This document shows positions 9,041 through 17,202 of a DNA stretch of 64,000 nt, one piece after another. The DNA comes from Planctomycetaceae bacterium (GTDB lineage: Bacteria > Planctomycetota > Phycisphaerae > SM23-33), in NCBI GenBank assembly GCA_039680605.1, contig JBDKTA010000049.1, forward strand, positions 1 through 64,000, given 5' to 3'. How positions within the stretch are numbered: position 1 is the stretch's first letter; each line of letters begins with the position of its first letter. The notes beneath the pieces are model-generated. The model worked only from the letters and a program-made list of their open reading frames with translations, was not told the origin of the DNA and ran no database searches. The position numbers and the translations under genes were made by a program.

Positions 9041-9144
9041 GGCCACAGAAACACAGAGAACACCGAGAAGAAGTGAATAGTGGAAAGACGAGTTCTTCTT
9101 CCACTGAGTTTCTTCCTCTCTGTGAGCTCCGTGCCTCTGTGGCC
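9041..9144. repeat. Palindromic repeat family B, copy 1
   Basis: Long imperfect hairpin just after prfB: GGCCACAGAAACACAGAG at one end and CTCCGTGCCTCTGTGGCC at the other. An inner pair GAAGAAGTGAATAGTGGAA / TTCTTCTTCCACT adds a second stem. It may serve as a transcription end for prfB. A single unpaired arm of the same type is at about 32785-32822. Confidence 0.85.
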
Positions 9145-9177
9145 CAGCCGAGCTGCGAAAAGGACCGGACCGATTAC

Positions 9178-9206
9178 TTGAAAGGATCGGGCAAACCTGA
9201 CATAAT
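9178..9206 (+). promoter_or_regulatory. Sigma-70-type promoter of the toroid/DUF4159 gene
   Basis: TTGAAA (9178-9183), a 17-bp spacer and CATAAT (9201-9206). This predicts a leader of about 100 nt before the ATG at 9312. Confidence 0.65.
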
Positions 9207-9311
9207 TCGATAAGCGGCTGCTGCGACCGTCGGGGGGGAACCGCCCCGGAGCCGGAGGCAGGCGATGCGGTGCCCACGGCAGTCAAACCGTCGAGGACTC
9301 AAGGTGATACC

Positions 9312-11618
9312 ATGCGACGATTAGCCCTGATTCTCCTGTGCGTGACGCTGCTCTTTTCTCTTCTGGCCGCATCCGCCGACGCCAAGCCGCGGCGCAAGGC
9401 ACGCAAGGGCGCCGAGCCCGCCGCCGAGTTCTCCGACGAGAACGTCGCCAAGGCGATCAAGTCCGCCATCGATTTCCTCTACTCCGCCCAGAACGCCGAC
9501 GGTAGTTGGCCCGCCCACGGGCAGTTCAAGACCGGCCCGACCGCCATGGCCACCTACGCCTTGCTCTCTGCCGGAATCAACCCCCAGGAAGAGCGGCTCA
9601 AGAAGGCCCTGGAGTGGCTCAAGGCCAACGACTCCACGCACACCTACGACCTCGGGCTGCGATGTTACGCCTGGCACCTGGCCAACAACTCCACGCTGGG
9701 TCGCTATCGCGAGCAACTGATGAAGGAAGCCGCCCTGCTCGTGGCCTCCACCGCCACCGGCTCGTACGGGTACACCTCCGACGGTAAGCCCGCCGGCGGC
9801 GACCACTCCAACAGCCAGTACGGTCTGCTGGGCGTGTGGGCGGCGGCCGCCGACGGCATCGACATCTCCCCGGATTATTGGAACAAGGTCCTCAAGCACT
9901 GGGTTGGCGCCCAGTGCGACGACGGTGGATGGCAGTACAGCGGCAAGGCTGCTGTCGGCAAAAACACCATGACCGTCGCGGGCATCGCGACGCTCTACAT
10001 CTGTTACGACTACTCCGGTCTGGCCGACGCCAATCCCGGAAAGCGGTTCGACGCCATCCAGAAGGGGCTGGACTGGTTGGACAAGAACTTCGCTCCCGGT
10101 GGCGACGGATACTACAACTACGGCGTCGAGCGCGTGGGCGTGGCCGCCGGGTACAAGTGGTTCGGCGAGCATGACTGGTACAAGGAAATCGCCAGCACCC
10201 TGCTGCGGACACAGGCGCCCAACGGCGCCTGGCCCGGTGGATGGGGCGACGTCCCCAACACCTCGTTCGGTCTGTTGTTCCTCATTCGCGGGCGACAGCC
10301 CATCCTCTTCAACAAGCTCCAGCACGGCGGCGACTGGGACCGCCGCAGCCGCGACCTGGCGGCCGTGACGCGCTGGGTGAGCCTGAACCTCGAGTCGGAA
10401 GTGAACTGGCAGATCGTGGATTTCAAGCACCCCGTCGACGAGTGGCACGATGCGTCGATTCTGTACATTACCGGCACGAGCGACCCGAAACTGACGCCAG
10501 AGCACCTGGAGATGCTCAAGAAATTCGTCGAGGACGGCGGGACGATCTTCACCGTGGTGCAGCAGGGGGGCTCGGCGTTCAACACGGCCATGCAGTACGC
10601 CTACAAGATGATGTTCCCGGATTACCCGATCCAGCCGGTTGACGCAAAGGGCGCTTTGTATAGCTCGTACTTCGACATCAAGAAGGCCAGCATGTTCAGC
10701 GAAGTCACCAACGGCGCCCGTCCGCTGGTGGTGCATTGCGACGAAGACCTCGCCGCCCGATGGACGTCCAACCGCGCTTTGACCGATCCGAAGAACCGCG
10801 AATACCAGTTGGCGTACAATGTGGCCCGCTACGCCTTGGACAAGACCAGCGACCTGCCCGCCCGCGGGCACGTGTTCTGGCCTAAAGACGCCAAGGCCGC
10901 CGCCAACGCCAAGAGCATCGAAGTCTACCGCATCAAGTACAAGGGGCGGTGGAATCCCGAGCCCCGCGCCTGGGCCCGCTTCAAGGACATGATGGCCCAG
11001 GATGAGAACATCGTCATTACCCTGCCCGAGGCGGTGACGCTGGGCGATCTGCCCGCCGGCGCCAAAGTCGCCCACATGACCGGGTCAGGCGACGGCGAGT
11101 TTTCCGACGAAGAGGCCAAGAAGCTCGCCGCCTTCGTCAACGGCGGCGGAACGCTCATCATCGACTCTGCCGGCGGAAACCCCGCCTTCACCGCTTGCGT
11201 CGAAAGCCTCCTGCGGCGAGCCTTCCCCGAACCCCGCAACAGCCTGACCTCCCTCTCTGCCGTGGCGCCGATGTTCCTCCTGCCTGACAGGGTGATCGAG
11301 AAATGCGGGTTCCGCATGCAGACCTCCGTCAAGGTCGCCGACCGCTCCCCGCAGTTCAAGTGCGTCACCGTCGCCGGCGGGCGCGCGGGCGTCATCTTCA
11401 GCCCGCTGGACCTGACCTGCGGGCTCATCGCCTGCCGCGCCGGCACCATCAACGGCTACGACATCGACACCGCCTTCGATCTGATGCGCAACCTGGTGAT
11501 CTACGCCGACACCGTGCAGGCCGTGCCCGGTTCGGCCGCGTCCCAGCCGGCCGCGCCCGCCGCGCCCGCCGCCAAGCCGGTCGTCCCCGACACCAGCGGC
11601 GTCGGCGGAGCATATTGA
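9312..11618 (+). CDS. Exported alpha-alpha toroid (squalene cyclase-like) and DUF4159 protein
   Basis: 768 residues. The N-terminus MRRLALILLCVTLLFSLLAA is a signal peptide ending near ADA. Residues about 35-340 carry repeats of the prenyltransferase/squalene-oxidase type (QNADGSWPAHGQFKTGPTA, GYTSDGKPAGGDHSNSQYG, QCDDGGWQYS, NGAWPGGWGDV). From about 360 on there are DUF4159-like, flavodoxin/GATase-like segments, each with a GGTI/GGTL turn (EDGGTIFTVV, NGGGTLIIDSAGG). The tail is Ala/Pro-rich. The start follows AAGGTGA. Such proteins are common in planctomycetes and their role is unknown. Toroid domains related to its N-terminal half occur twice in the giant protein at 37423. It is probably periplasmic and is transcribed alone. 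Confidence 0.85.
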   Translation: MRRLALILLCVTLLFSLLAASADAKPRRKARKGAEPAAEFSDENVAKAIKSAIDFLYSAQNADGSWPAHGQFKTGPTAMATYALLSAGINPQEERLKKALEWLKANDSTHTYDLGLRCYAWHLANNSTLGRYREQLMKEAALLVASTATGSYGYTSDGKPAGGDHSNSQYGLLGVWAAAADGIDISPDYWNKVLKHWVGAQCDDGGWQYSGKAAVGKNTMTVAGIATLYICYDYSGLADANPGKRFDAIQKGLDWLDKNFAPGGDGYYNYGVERVGVAAGYKWFGEHDWYKEIASTLLRTQAPNGAWPGGWGDVPNTSFGLLFLIRGRQPILFNKLQHGGDWDRRSRDLAAVTRWVSLNLESEVNWQIVDFKHPVDEWHDASILYITGTSDPKLTPEHLEMLKKFVEDGGTIFTVVQQGGSAFNTAMQYAYKMMFPDYPIQPVDAKGALYSSYFDIKKASMFSEVTNGARPLVVHCDEDLAARWTSNRALTDPKNREYQLAYNVARYALDKTSDLPARGHVFWPKDAKAAANAKSIEVYRIKYKGRWNPEPRAWARFKDMMAQDENIVITLPEAVTLGDLPAGAKVAHMTGSGDGEFSDEEAKKLAAFVNGGGTLIIDSAGGNPAFTACVESLLRRAFPEPRNSLTSLSAVAPMFLLPDRVIEKCGFRMQTSVKVADRSPQFKCVTVAGGRAGVIFSPLDLTCGLIACRAGTINGYDIDTAFDLMRNLVIYADTVQAVPGSAASQPAAPAAPAAKPVVPDTSGVGGAY

Positions 11619-11735
11619 CAGCAGTGGTGTGTTGTGAGTGGTCAGTGGTGAGAAGAACGGGATGCAGTTCCCATGGCCCGACCCCGCTTGCGGTTTGGCG
11701 TTTCTTCTTGAATCTCAGATCTCAGATTCAGATTC

Positions 11736-12914
11736 TCAGACCCGGCGAATCGATGGTTCTGTCCCCCGGCGCATGGTCCTGCCCAGCCACACCGCCCCCG
11801 CGGCGCACGCCGCCATCCCCGCCACCCGGAATGTCCGCAGTTGCCACGGTTCCATCGCCCCGGCGCCCGTCGAGGGTTGGCTGGCCGCCAGGTGCTGCAT
11901 CCCCGCCGCGGCTGTCAGCCCCAGCGCCATCAGACACATGATGAACCACACGCCCAGGGCGGCGCCGTTGCGGGCGTTGCCACGGGCCGCGCGGGCCATG
12001 GCGATCTGCGCCAGTCCCGTCACCGCCAGCAACACCAGCATGTGCATCCAGTACCCGCCCAGGTGGAACGGGAAGAAACTCTGTCGCCAAGCCGTCGTCA
12101 ACGCCAGCGCCGCCGGAAGTAACGCCACGGCCACCACACTGCGCCCCGTCCCGGACAGGAACAGACCGCCGGCCAGCACCGCCGCCACCGGAACGCGCAA
12201 GTCGCCCACCACCCGCGTCGGAAGCGGCGCCTGACCGTGACTGAGCACCCACGCCACGCCTCCGCAGGCCGCCAGCGTCCCTGAAATCGCCAGGACCGCC
12301 AGAAGGCTCCACCGCCCCGCGACGGCCTTGTCGAGCGGGAGCATACCGTTGAGCAGCAGCGCCAGGACTGCCAGAAAGCATCCGCTGACCAGCACGCGAC
12401 GCAGACCGTCGCTGTCGAAGCCCGCCGAATGAATCCCGTCCATCGCGCTGGTCTGCACCGCCAGTTCGCGGCCCTGGCCCAGCCACCACGCCGCCAGCAC
12501 GATCAGCAGGCCCACCAGCAGCGTGATTGCCGGAACCGGACGACGCAGCAGCACCGACATAAGGCCGTTGAAGCCGCCTATTGCCGTCCCGGCCGCCGCC
12601 CCCGTCGCAATCACCGCCCAGGCCGCCCATCCGGCGTTCAACGCCGCCGCGGCGACGAGCCCTCCCACGGCCGCCACGGCCCAGACGCTCATGTCGATGG
12701 CTCCGCGCCGCATCGCCAGCAGCATCGCCATCGCCGGCGGCAGATACGGCGACGTTGCGCGGTCGGCCAACCAGATCATCGTCTGCAGCGACGACCCCTG
12801 CCACCACGGCAGCGTCACCGCCAGCGCCGACAGCGTCAGCAGGCAGTACAGATCCCGCCATACCGGCTTGGGGACCGTGGGGTGGGGCGTGAGTTTGTCT
12901 TCCAGCCAGGACAA
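11736..12914 (-). CDS. ABC transporter permease, RbsC/BPD_transp_2-like, orphan
   Basis: About ten hydrophobic segments over 392 residues. The stretch RRGAIDMSVWAVAAVGGLVA, then GGFNGLMSVLLRRPVPAIT, matches the RbsC-type permease core (GGIDLSVG ... NG ... VPPFIATL) in degenerate form. RbsC-type permeases move ribose and other monosaccharides with a periplasmic binding protein and a double ATPase; neither is encoded nearby. I chose the TTG start at 12914 because AAGGAGA precedes it at 6 nt. A GTG start at 12965 would add 17 residues. It is either part of a transporter encoded elsewhere or a diverged membrane protein. Confidence 0.65.
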   Translation of the reverse strand: MSWLEDKLTPHPTVPKPVWRDLYCLLTLSALAVTLPWWQGSSLQTMIWLADRATSPYLPPAMAMLLAMRRGAIDMSVWAVAAVGGLVAAAALNAGWAAWAVIATGAAAGTAIGGFNGLMSVLLRRPVPAITLLVGLLIVLAAWWLGQGRELAVQTSAMDGIHSAGFDSDGLRRVLVSGCFLAVLALLLNGMLPLDKAVAGRWSLLAVLAISGTLAACGGVAWVLSHGQAPLPTRVVGDLRVPVAAVLAGGLFLSGTGRSVVAVALLPAALALTTAWRQSFFPFHLGGYWMHMLVLLAVTGLAQIAMARAARGNARNGAALGVWFIMCLMALGLTAAAGMQHLAASQPSTGAGAMEPWQLRTFRVAGMAACAAGAVWLGRTMRRGTEPSIRRV

Positions 12915-12989
12915 TTGCCTCTCCTTAAGCTCGACAAGTGTACCCGCCGGAGCGTATCCGAACACGCGGTTTTTGTTTATGGATCCTCA

Positions 12990-13115
12990 CCGGCCTTGGG
13001 CGTCCCGCCCATGCTCCTGCCGTGTGGCATGGGCGTCTCGCCCATGCTCCCTGTTTTTGCGGTCAGGGACACGCACAACGGAGTTGTGCGTGGCACCCAT
13101 CCCGCCCGTGCTCCC
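12990..13115. repeat. Palindromic repeat family A, copy 3
   Basis: Same word set as copy 1: GGGCGTCCCGCCC (about 12998-13010), GCATGGGCG palindrome (13027-13047), ACGCACAAC palindrome (13071-13091), then GGCACCC and CCCGCCCGTGC. It fills most of the divergent gap between the permease and phosphatase genes. Confidence 0.9.
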
Positions 13116-13145
13116 CGTGCCCATGCAACCCGCGCGGCAACTTCC

Positions 13146-13175
13146 TTAGCACCGCCTGCCGCCGCTTGGTACAAT
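13146..13175 (+). promoter_or_regulatory. Possible promoter giving a leaderless phosphatase mRNA
   Basis: TTAGCA (13146-13151), an 18-bp spacer and TACAAT (13170-13175). The -10 box ends 8 bp before the ATG at 13184, so transcription would begin at or next to the start codon. No Shine-Dalgarno sequence is present. Confidence 0.45.
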
Positions 13176-13183
13176 CTCACACT

Positions 13184-13828
13184 ATGGCAAGACAAACCCG
13201 CCGAAGATGGTTCATCGTCGTGCTGCTGCTCGTGCTGGCCGCCGGCGCCGGCGTGCTGGGGCTGCGCGCCTTCGATATCGACCTGCTGGCCCCGCGCAGC
13301 GGCAACGACACCGCCTTCCATGCCACCCTCTCGTCCACGAGACCGTGGGCGGCGACCATGTCCAAGCCGGGCCTGCCCAACCTGCACCAGGTCAGCGAGA
13401 CCCTCTATCGCGGCGCTCAGCCGACCGAGGAGGGCATGAAGCAGCTCAAGGCCATGGGCGTGCGGACGATCGTCAACTTGCGGTCGATGCACAGCGATCG
13501 CGATGAGATCGGACGCACCGGCCTGGCGTACGAGCACATTCGCATGAACGCCTGGCACGCCGAAGACGAAGACATCATCCGCTTCCTGCAGATCGTGACC
13601 GACCCGGCGCGCCAGCCGGTGTTCGTCCACTGCCAGCACGGCTCCGATCGCACCGGCACTATGTGCGCTGTCTACCGCATCGCCGTGCAAGGCTGGACCA
13701 AGGATCAGGCTCTTCAGGAGATGACCGAAGGCGACTTCGGTTTCCACGAAATCTGGCAGAACCTGCTGGTCTACATCAACGCCCTGGACATCGAAAAGAT
13801 CCGTCTTCAAGCCGGAATTGTGCGTTAA
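13184..13828 (+). CDS. Membrane-anchored tyrosine/dual-specificity phosphatase
   Basis: 214 residues: a basic N-terminus and one membrane segment (about 9-30), then a phosphatase domain with LYRGAQPTEEGMKQLKAMGV, a typical opening of the DSP/PTP-like family. The P-loop HCQHGSDRTGT near residue 148 has the C-x5-R signature with catalytic Cys and Arg. An acidic WHAEDED segment near 126 may hold the general acid. The domain probably faces the periplasm. Related proteins dephosphorylate tyrosine or phospholipid head groups; the substrate here is unknown. It is monocistronic. Confidence 0.85.
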   Translation: MARQTRRRWFIVVLLLVLAAGAGVLGLRAFDIDLLAPRSGNDTAFHATLSSTRPWAATMSKPGLPNLHQVSETLYRGAQPTEEGMKQLKAMGVRTIVNLRSMHSDRDEIGRTGLAYEHIRMNAWHAEDEDIIRFLQIVTDPARQPVFVHCQHGSDRTGTMCAVYRIAVQGWTKDQALQEMTEGDFGFHEIWQNLLVYINALDIEKIRLQAGIVR

Positions 13829-13896
13829 CCGGGCATTCCTTTTCCTTGCACTTTGTCCCAGCGAGGACGGCCCCGGTTTTGCCACGGGCGGGCGTT

Positions 13897-15291
13897 CTAT
13901 GGTTTCTTCGGCGGATTGAGAACCCGCGCCGAGAAGACCGGGTCGTCAGCAATCGTCACCGCGACCTTATGGGTCGATATCTCGACCTCACGGTCGCTCT
14001 CATTGGGGCCTCCACGCTTGATGGCCTTCATGCGCAGGAGGAACTCCCACGATCCCGGGCCAATAACGTAGGGTTCCTGCGGATCGGACGTATCCACCAG
14101 GAACGACACCACCAGCATGCCCTCAGCCGTCTTGCGGATCTTGACCTTGTTGCCGTCGGCGTCGTTCTTGTCGCGCGAGGAGTAATTCAGGCCGATGTCC
14201 AGAGCCCTGTACCCGCCAGGGTCCAGCGGCTTGATCCAGAGCGTCTCGTCCTTCATGCGTTTGAAGCGCTCGCGGCTGGCGGCGACGGCGTCCTGGCCGG
14301 GGTTCTTCTCAAAGCCGATGCTGATCTCGTCGAGGTCCTCGGGCAGCTTGTACGCGCAGGTGATGTAGAACTTCTTGCCCAGGCTGACCTGGGCGGCGCG
14401 GCGGTCCTCTTCCGGCGTCTTGCCCAGACTGTCGGCGATCCACCCCTCAAGAAGTCCGACGGCGCCGGCCTCTCCGTCCTTGGCCAACTTTACCTGCGAG
14501 CCGAACCCCTTCTTCGCCAGGAGCGCTGCAGCATTACGGGCGATGGCGATGGCCTGCTCCTGGGTGACGGCGCCATCCTCCAAATGGAGGAAGAGCCTCA
14601 CATGGAACCAGAGCTTGGCGCTGTCGAGCTGGACGTGGACCTGGCAGCCCTTGCCGTTGCTGTTGAGCATGATGAACATGTCGTTGCGGTCGAGTCCGAA
14701 ACCCAGATCCTCGACGTAGCGGTATTTGTAGTAGGGGCTCTTGGGATTCTTGACCTGCTCGCGCCATCCCTTGGCGTCGCGACCCTTCCACTCGGCGATG
14801 GACTTGGCGGTGTACGGGGCGTTGATCGAGGCGAACAGCGTCATGTCCAGCCGCCGCAGGGGGCGGTTGTCCTGGACGGGCTGAGGCTGCTCGGCGTCGG
14901 GCGGGGCGTAGCGGTAGTACGCGCTGACGTGGCAGAAATAGGGAGCGCCTTTCTCCAGCGTCGAGCGCCCGGGGCGGTACGTGAAATCGGTCTTGCCGGT
15001 CTTCCTGTCGGTCTCCCAATGCCCGGAGATGAATGGGCGCCCGTCCGGCCGGGCGCCGTTGATGTTGTGCGAACACGGGACGCGGCAGAATCCGGCGTGG
15101 GGCTGCTTCTTCTGGGGAAACAGGCTACGGAACTCCTCGTCGGTCAGAAACAGCTTGTGTGCCGGCGGGGGGGCGTTTTCCCACGTCAAGTTCTTGTCCA
15201 GTGCGGCCGCCGGAGCGGCTGTCAGCAGAATTACGATAATCAGACAACACATCAGCGTCAGGTGCTCCGCCAATCGTCGAGTGGTAGTCAT
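13897..15291 (-). CDS. Exported protein of unknown function
   Basis: 464 residues. Residues 1-30 form a signal peptide (TLMCCLIIVILLTAAPAAALD). The mature part has no domain I recognise. It contains three early cysteines (CRVPCSH, FCHVSAYYRY), a stretch LGFGLDRNDMFIMLNSNG, and a C-terminal beta-rich section resembling cell-surface sugar-binding or DOMON-like folds (GYRALDIGLNYSSRDKNDAD), a loose impression only. The start at 15291 follows AAGGCGG. Its downstream neighbour is the convergent phosphatase gene. No operon partner is evident. Confidence 0.7.
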   Translation of the reverse strand: MTTTRRLAEHLTLMCCLIIVILLTAAPAAALDKNLTWENAPPPAHKLFLTDEEFRSLFPQKKQPHAGFCRVPCSHNINGARPDGRPFISGHWETDRKTGKTDFTYRPGRSTLEKGAPYFCHVSAYYRYAPPDAEQPQPVQDNRPLRRLDMTLFASINAPYTAKSIAEWKGRDAKGWREQVKNPKSPYYKYRYVEDLGFGLDRNDMFIMLNSNGKGCQVHVQLDSAKLWFHVRLFLHLEDGAVTQEQAIAIARNAAALLAKKGFGSQVKLAKDGEAGAVGLLEGWIADSLGKTPEEDRRAAQVSLGKKFYITCAYKLPEDLDEISIGFEKNPGQDAVAASRERFKRMKDETLWIKPLDPGGYRALDIGLNYSSRDKNDADGNKVKIRKTAEGMLVVSFLVDTSDPQEPYVIGPGSWEFLLRMKAIKRGGPNESDREVEISTHKVAVTIADDPVFSARVLNPPKKP

Positions 15292-15424
15292 GTGTGGCCG
15301 CCTTATAGTCTGTTCATGAAGTGAGTATTGCCTGCTCTGTGTTCAATGCGTCTCTGTGGCCGAAGCAAAAACCGACGACGAGGACGAGGACGACGACGAG
15401 GACGATCCGCCCACGATGGCATAT

Positions 15425-15613
15425 TCAACCTTGTTTGCGTTGAATAACGCGAACAACTTTCTGGATTCTTCCTGTGTCTCCATAGAACTGTCGTCTCAGT
15501 TGCTCAACGGCTGCGATGCGCTCTTCCGGCGGGCGCGACAGCCAGTACGCCAGGTCTCTGGCGGCTTGCGACTTGTCAGTGACATCGTGTTTGGCGACCA
15601 CCCGCTCGATCAT
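15425..15613 (-). CDS. Small protein resembling antitoxin-like partners of nucleotidyltransferases
   Basis: 62 residues from the ATG at 15613 (the open frame extends to 15682). The core DLAYWLSRPPEERIAAVEQL followed by RRQFYGDTGRIQKVVRVIQR resembles a widespread short family often found directly upstream of AbiEii/MNT-type nucleotidyltransferase toxin genes. No nucleotidyltransferase lies downstream here, so it would be an orphan. No good Shine-Dalgarno sequence precedes either start. Just past its stop is an acidic low-complexity stretch (15366-15412, GAC/GAG repeats). Family resemblance is from memory and function is inference. Confidence 0.5.
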   Translation of the reverse strand: MIERVVAKHDVTDKSQAARDLAYWLSRPPEERIAAVEQLRRQFYGDTGRIQKVVRVIQRKQG

Positions 15614-15707
15614 GATGTATATTATCGTCGAAAACGTGGACGCTCGGAAAGAACAAATCGTCAACCATCCCCCCTCTGCCATGGTTTTATTCTGTCCCAG
15701 AATCGCT

Positions 15708-15713
15708 TACACT
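15708..15713 (+). promoter_or_regulatory. -10-like box close to the isomerase start
   Basis: TACACT, 7 bp before the ATG at 15721, with no Shine-Dalgarno sequence between. A -35 match is poor. It fits the leaderless pattern seen at several other genes in the window. Confidence 0.3.
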
Positions 15714-15720
15714 TCGCCGC

Positions 15721-17148
15721 ATGAATATTACTGCCGATCTTAGCGTGCGCAAGGCGCGGCCGCGCATTGGGCTGCTTCCTACGGGGCATTTGATCTATTG
15801 GGACCAGTTCCCCGGGCTCAAGCAGCGGGGGCTGGATATGTATGAGCGGTACCGCCGGCGGCTGGCGGAGATCGGCGACGTGATCTCGCCGGGCCTGGTG
15901 GATACCCCCGAAAAGGCCTGGCAGGCCGGGGCGACGTTCGCGGCCGAAAAGATCGACATCCTGCTGGTGCTGCCGCTGGGGTACACCACGGGCATCGTCG
16001 TGCTGCCGGCAGTGCGGGCCGTTGGCGACCGCCTGCCGCTGCGCATCCTCAACACGCACCTGGACGGCTCGTACGACTACAAGTCGGCCGACACGGCGAC
16101 GTATCTCTATCACGAAGGCCCGTGCTGCATTCCCGAATACGCCGCGGGGCTGGTGAGCATGGGGCGCGAGTTCCGCGTGCGCACCGGGGCGTTTGGCTCG
16201 GGGCGGTTCTGGCAGCAGGTATCGGACGATTGCGTCGGGGCGGCCGCCGCTCGGGCGATGGGCGCGCTGAACGTGGGGCTGCTGGGCAACACGTACACCG
16301 GCATGGTGGACATGCCCACCGACGAGCATCGCTGGCTGCGTGCCAGCGGCCGCATGATCGTCCGCCCGGAGGTCGAGGAAATCGAGGAAGCGTACCATGC
16401 CGTGACGGCCTCGCAGACGCAGGATATGTGCGCCCAGTTCCGCCGCGCGTATGACGTGGACGCGACGGTGAGCGACGAGCACATGGAGTTCTCGGCGCGG
16501 GCGGCAGTGGCATACGAGCAGGTCATCCTTCGCCACGACATTTCGGCATTCGGGTACTACTGGTGGGGGCAGAAAGATCTGATCACGCAGTTGCGGGCTC
16601 AGTCGAACCTGGCCGTCTCGCGCCTGGCGGCGATGGGCCGCCCCGGCGTCACCGAGGGCGACGTGAAGACCGCCATGGCGATGAAGATCCTTGACCTTCT
16701 GGGCGGAGGCGGGATGTTCGTCGAGTTCTTCGCCATCGACTACGATGCGGACTTTCTGCTGATGGGCCACGACGGGCCCAGCAACATCAACATGGCCGCC
16801 GGACGGCCGAAGCTCCAGCACCTCCAGGTGCATCACGGCAAGACCGGCCACGGGTTGGGGATCGACTTCGACGTGCGGCAAGGGCCCGCGACGCTGCTTA
16901 ACGTCAGCCAGTTCGGCACGGGTGAGACGTTCAAGCTGATCGCCGCGCCAGCCGAGGTCGTCGCCGGCGACGTGTTGCAGATCGGCAACCCCAACTGCCG
17001 CATCAAGGTCGAGCGCCCGATCGAAGAGTTCTTCGACGCCTGGTGCCGCCAGGGTCCCGCCCACCACATCGCCCTGGGCAGCGGCGACCATCTGGCCGAA
17101 TTGGAAACCTTCGCCCAGGCGATGGGGTTCGAGTTCGTGAAGATTTGA
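15721..17148 (+). CDS. L-fucose/L-arabinose isomerase-family sugar isomerase
   Basis: 475-residue cytoplasmic protein of the FucI/AraA superfamily, which converts an aldose to a ketose with a divalent metal. Visible are the N-terminal RIGLLPTGHLIYWDQFPGL, the middle VGLLGNTYTGMVDM, the acidic segment GGMFVEFFAIDYDADFLLMG and the C-terminal HHGKTGHGLGIDFDVRQGPA, matching the late H-x-G region of this family. The closest described types are arabinose/fucose isomerase-like proteins of unknown sugar. It is followed 54 bp later by the GH106-like gene, probably on the same transcript, so a deoxy-sugar such as rhamnose or fucose is a likely substrate. Confidence 0.8.
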   Translation: MNITADLSVRKARPRIGLLPTGHLIYWDQFPGLKQRGLDMYERYRRRLAEIGDVISPGLVDTPEKAWQAGATFAAEKIDILLVLPLGYTTGIVVLPAVRAVGDRLPLRILNTHLDGSYDYKSADTATYLYHEGPCCIPEYAAGLVSMGREFRVRTGAFGSGRFWQQVSDDCVGAAAARAMGALNVGLLGNTYTGMVDMPTDEHRWLRASGRMIVRPEVEEIEEAYHAVTASQTQDMCAQFRRAYDVDATVSDEHMEFSARAAVAYEQVILRHDISAFGYYWWGQKDLITQLRAQSNLAVSRLAAMGRPGVTEGDVKTAMAMKILDLLGGGGMFVEFFAIDYDADFLLMGHDGPSNINMAAGRPKLQHLQVHHGKTGHGLGIDFDVRQGPATLLNVSQFGTGETFKLIAAPAEVVAGDVLQIGNPNCRIKVERPIEEFFDAWCRQGPAHHIALGSGDHLAELETFAQAMGFEFVKI

Positions 17149-17202
17149 CGCAGGTGATGCCGTGAGTTTCGCAGAATTGCAGAATGACGAGGCGCCGCAT
17201 TG

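Noticed and set aside
15366-15412. Short acidic coding region or regulatory array (GAC/GAG repeats)
   Set aside because: Simple-sequence run with no start, no ribosome site and no partner; treated as low complexity.
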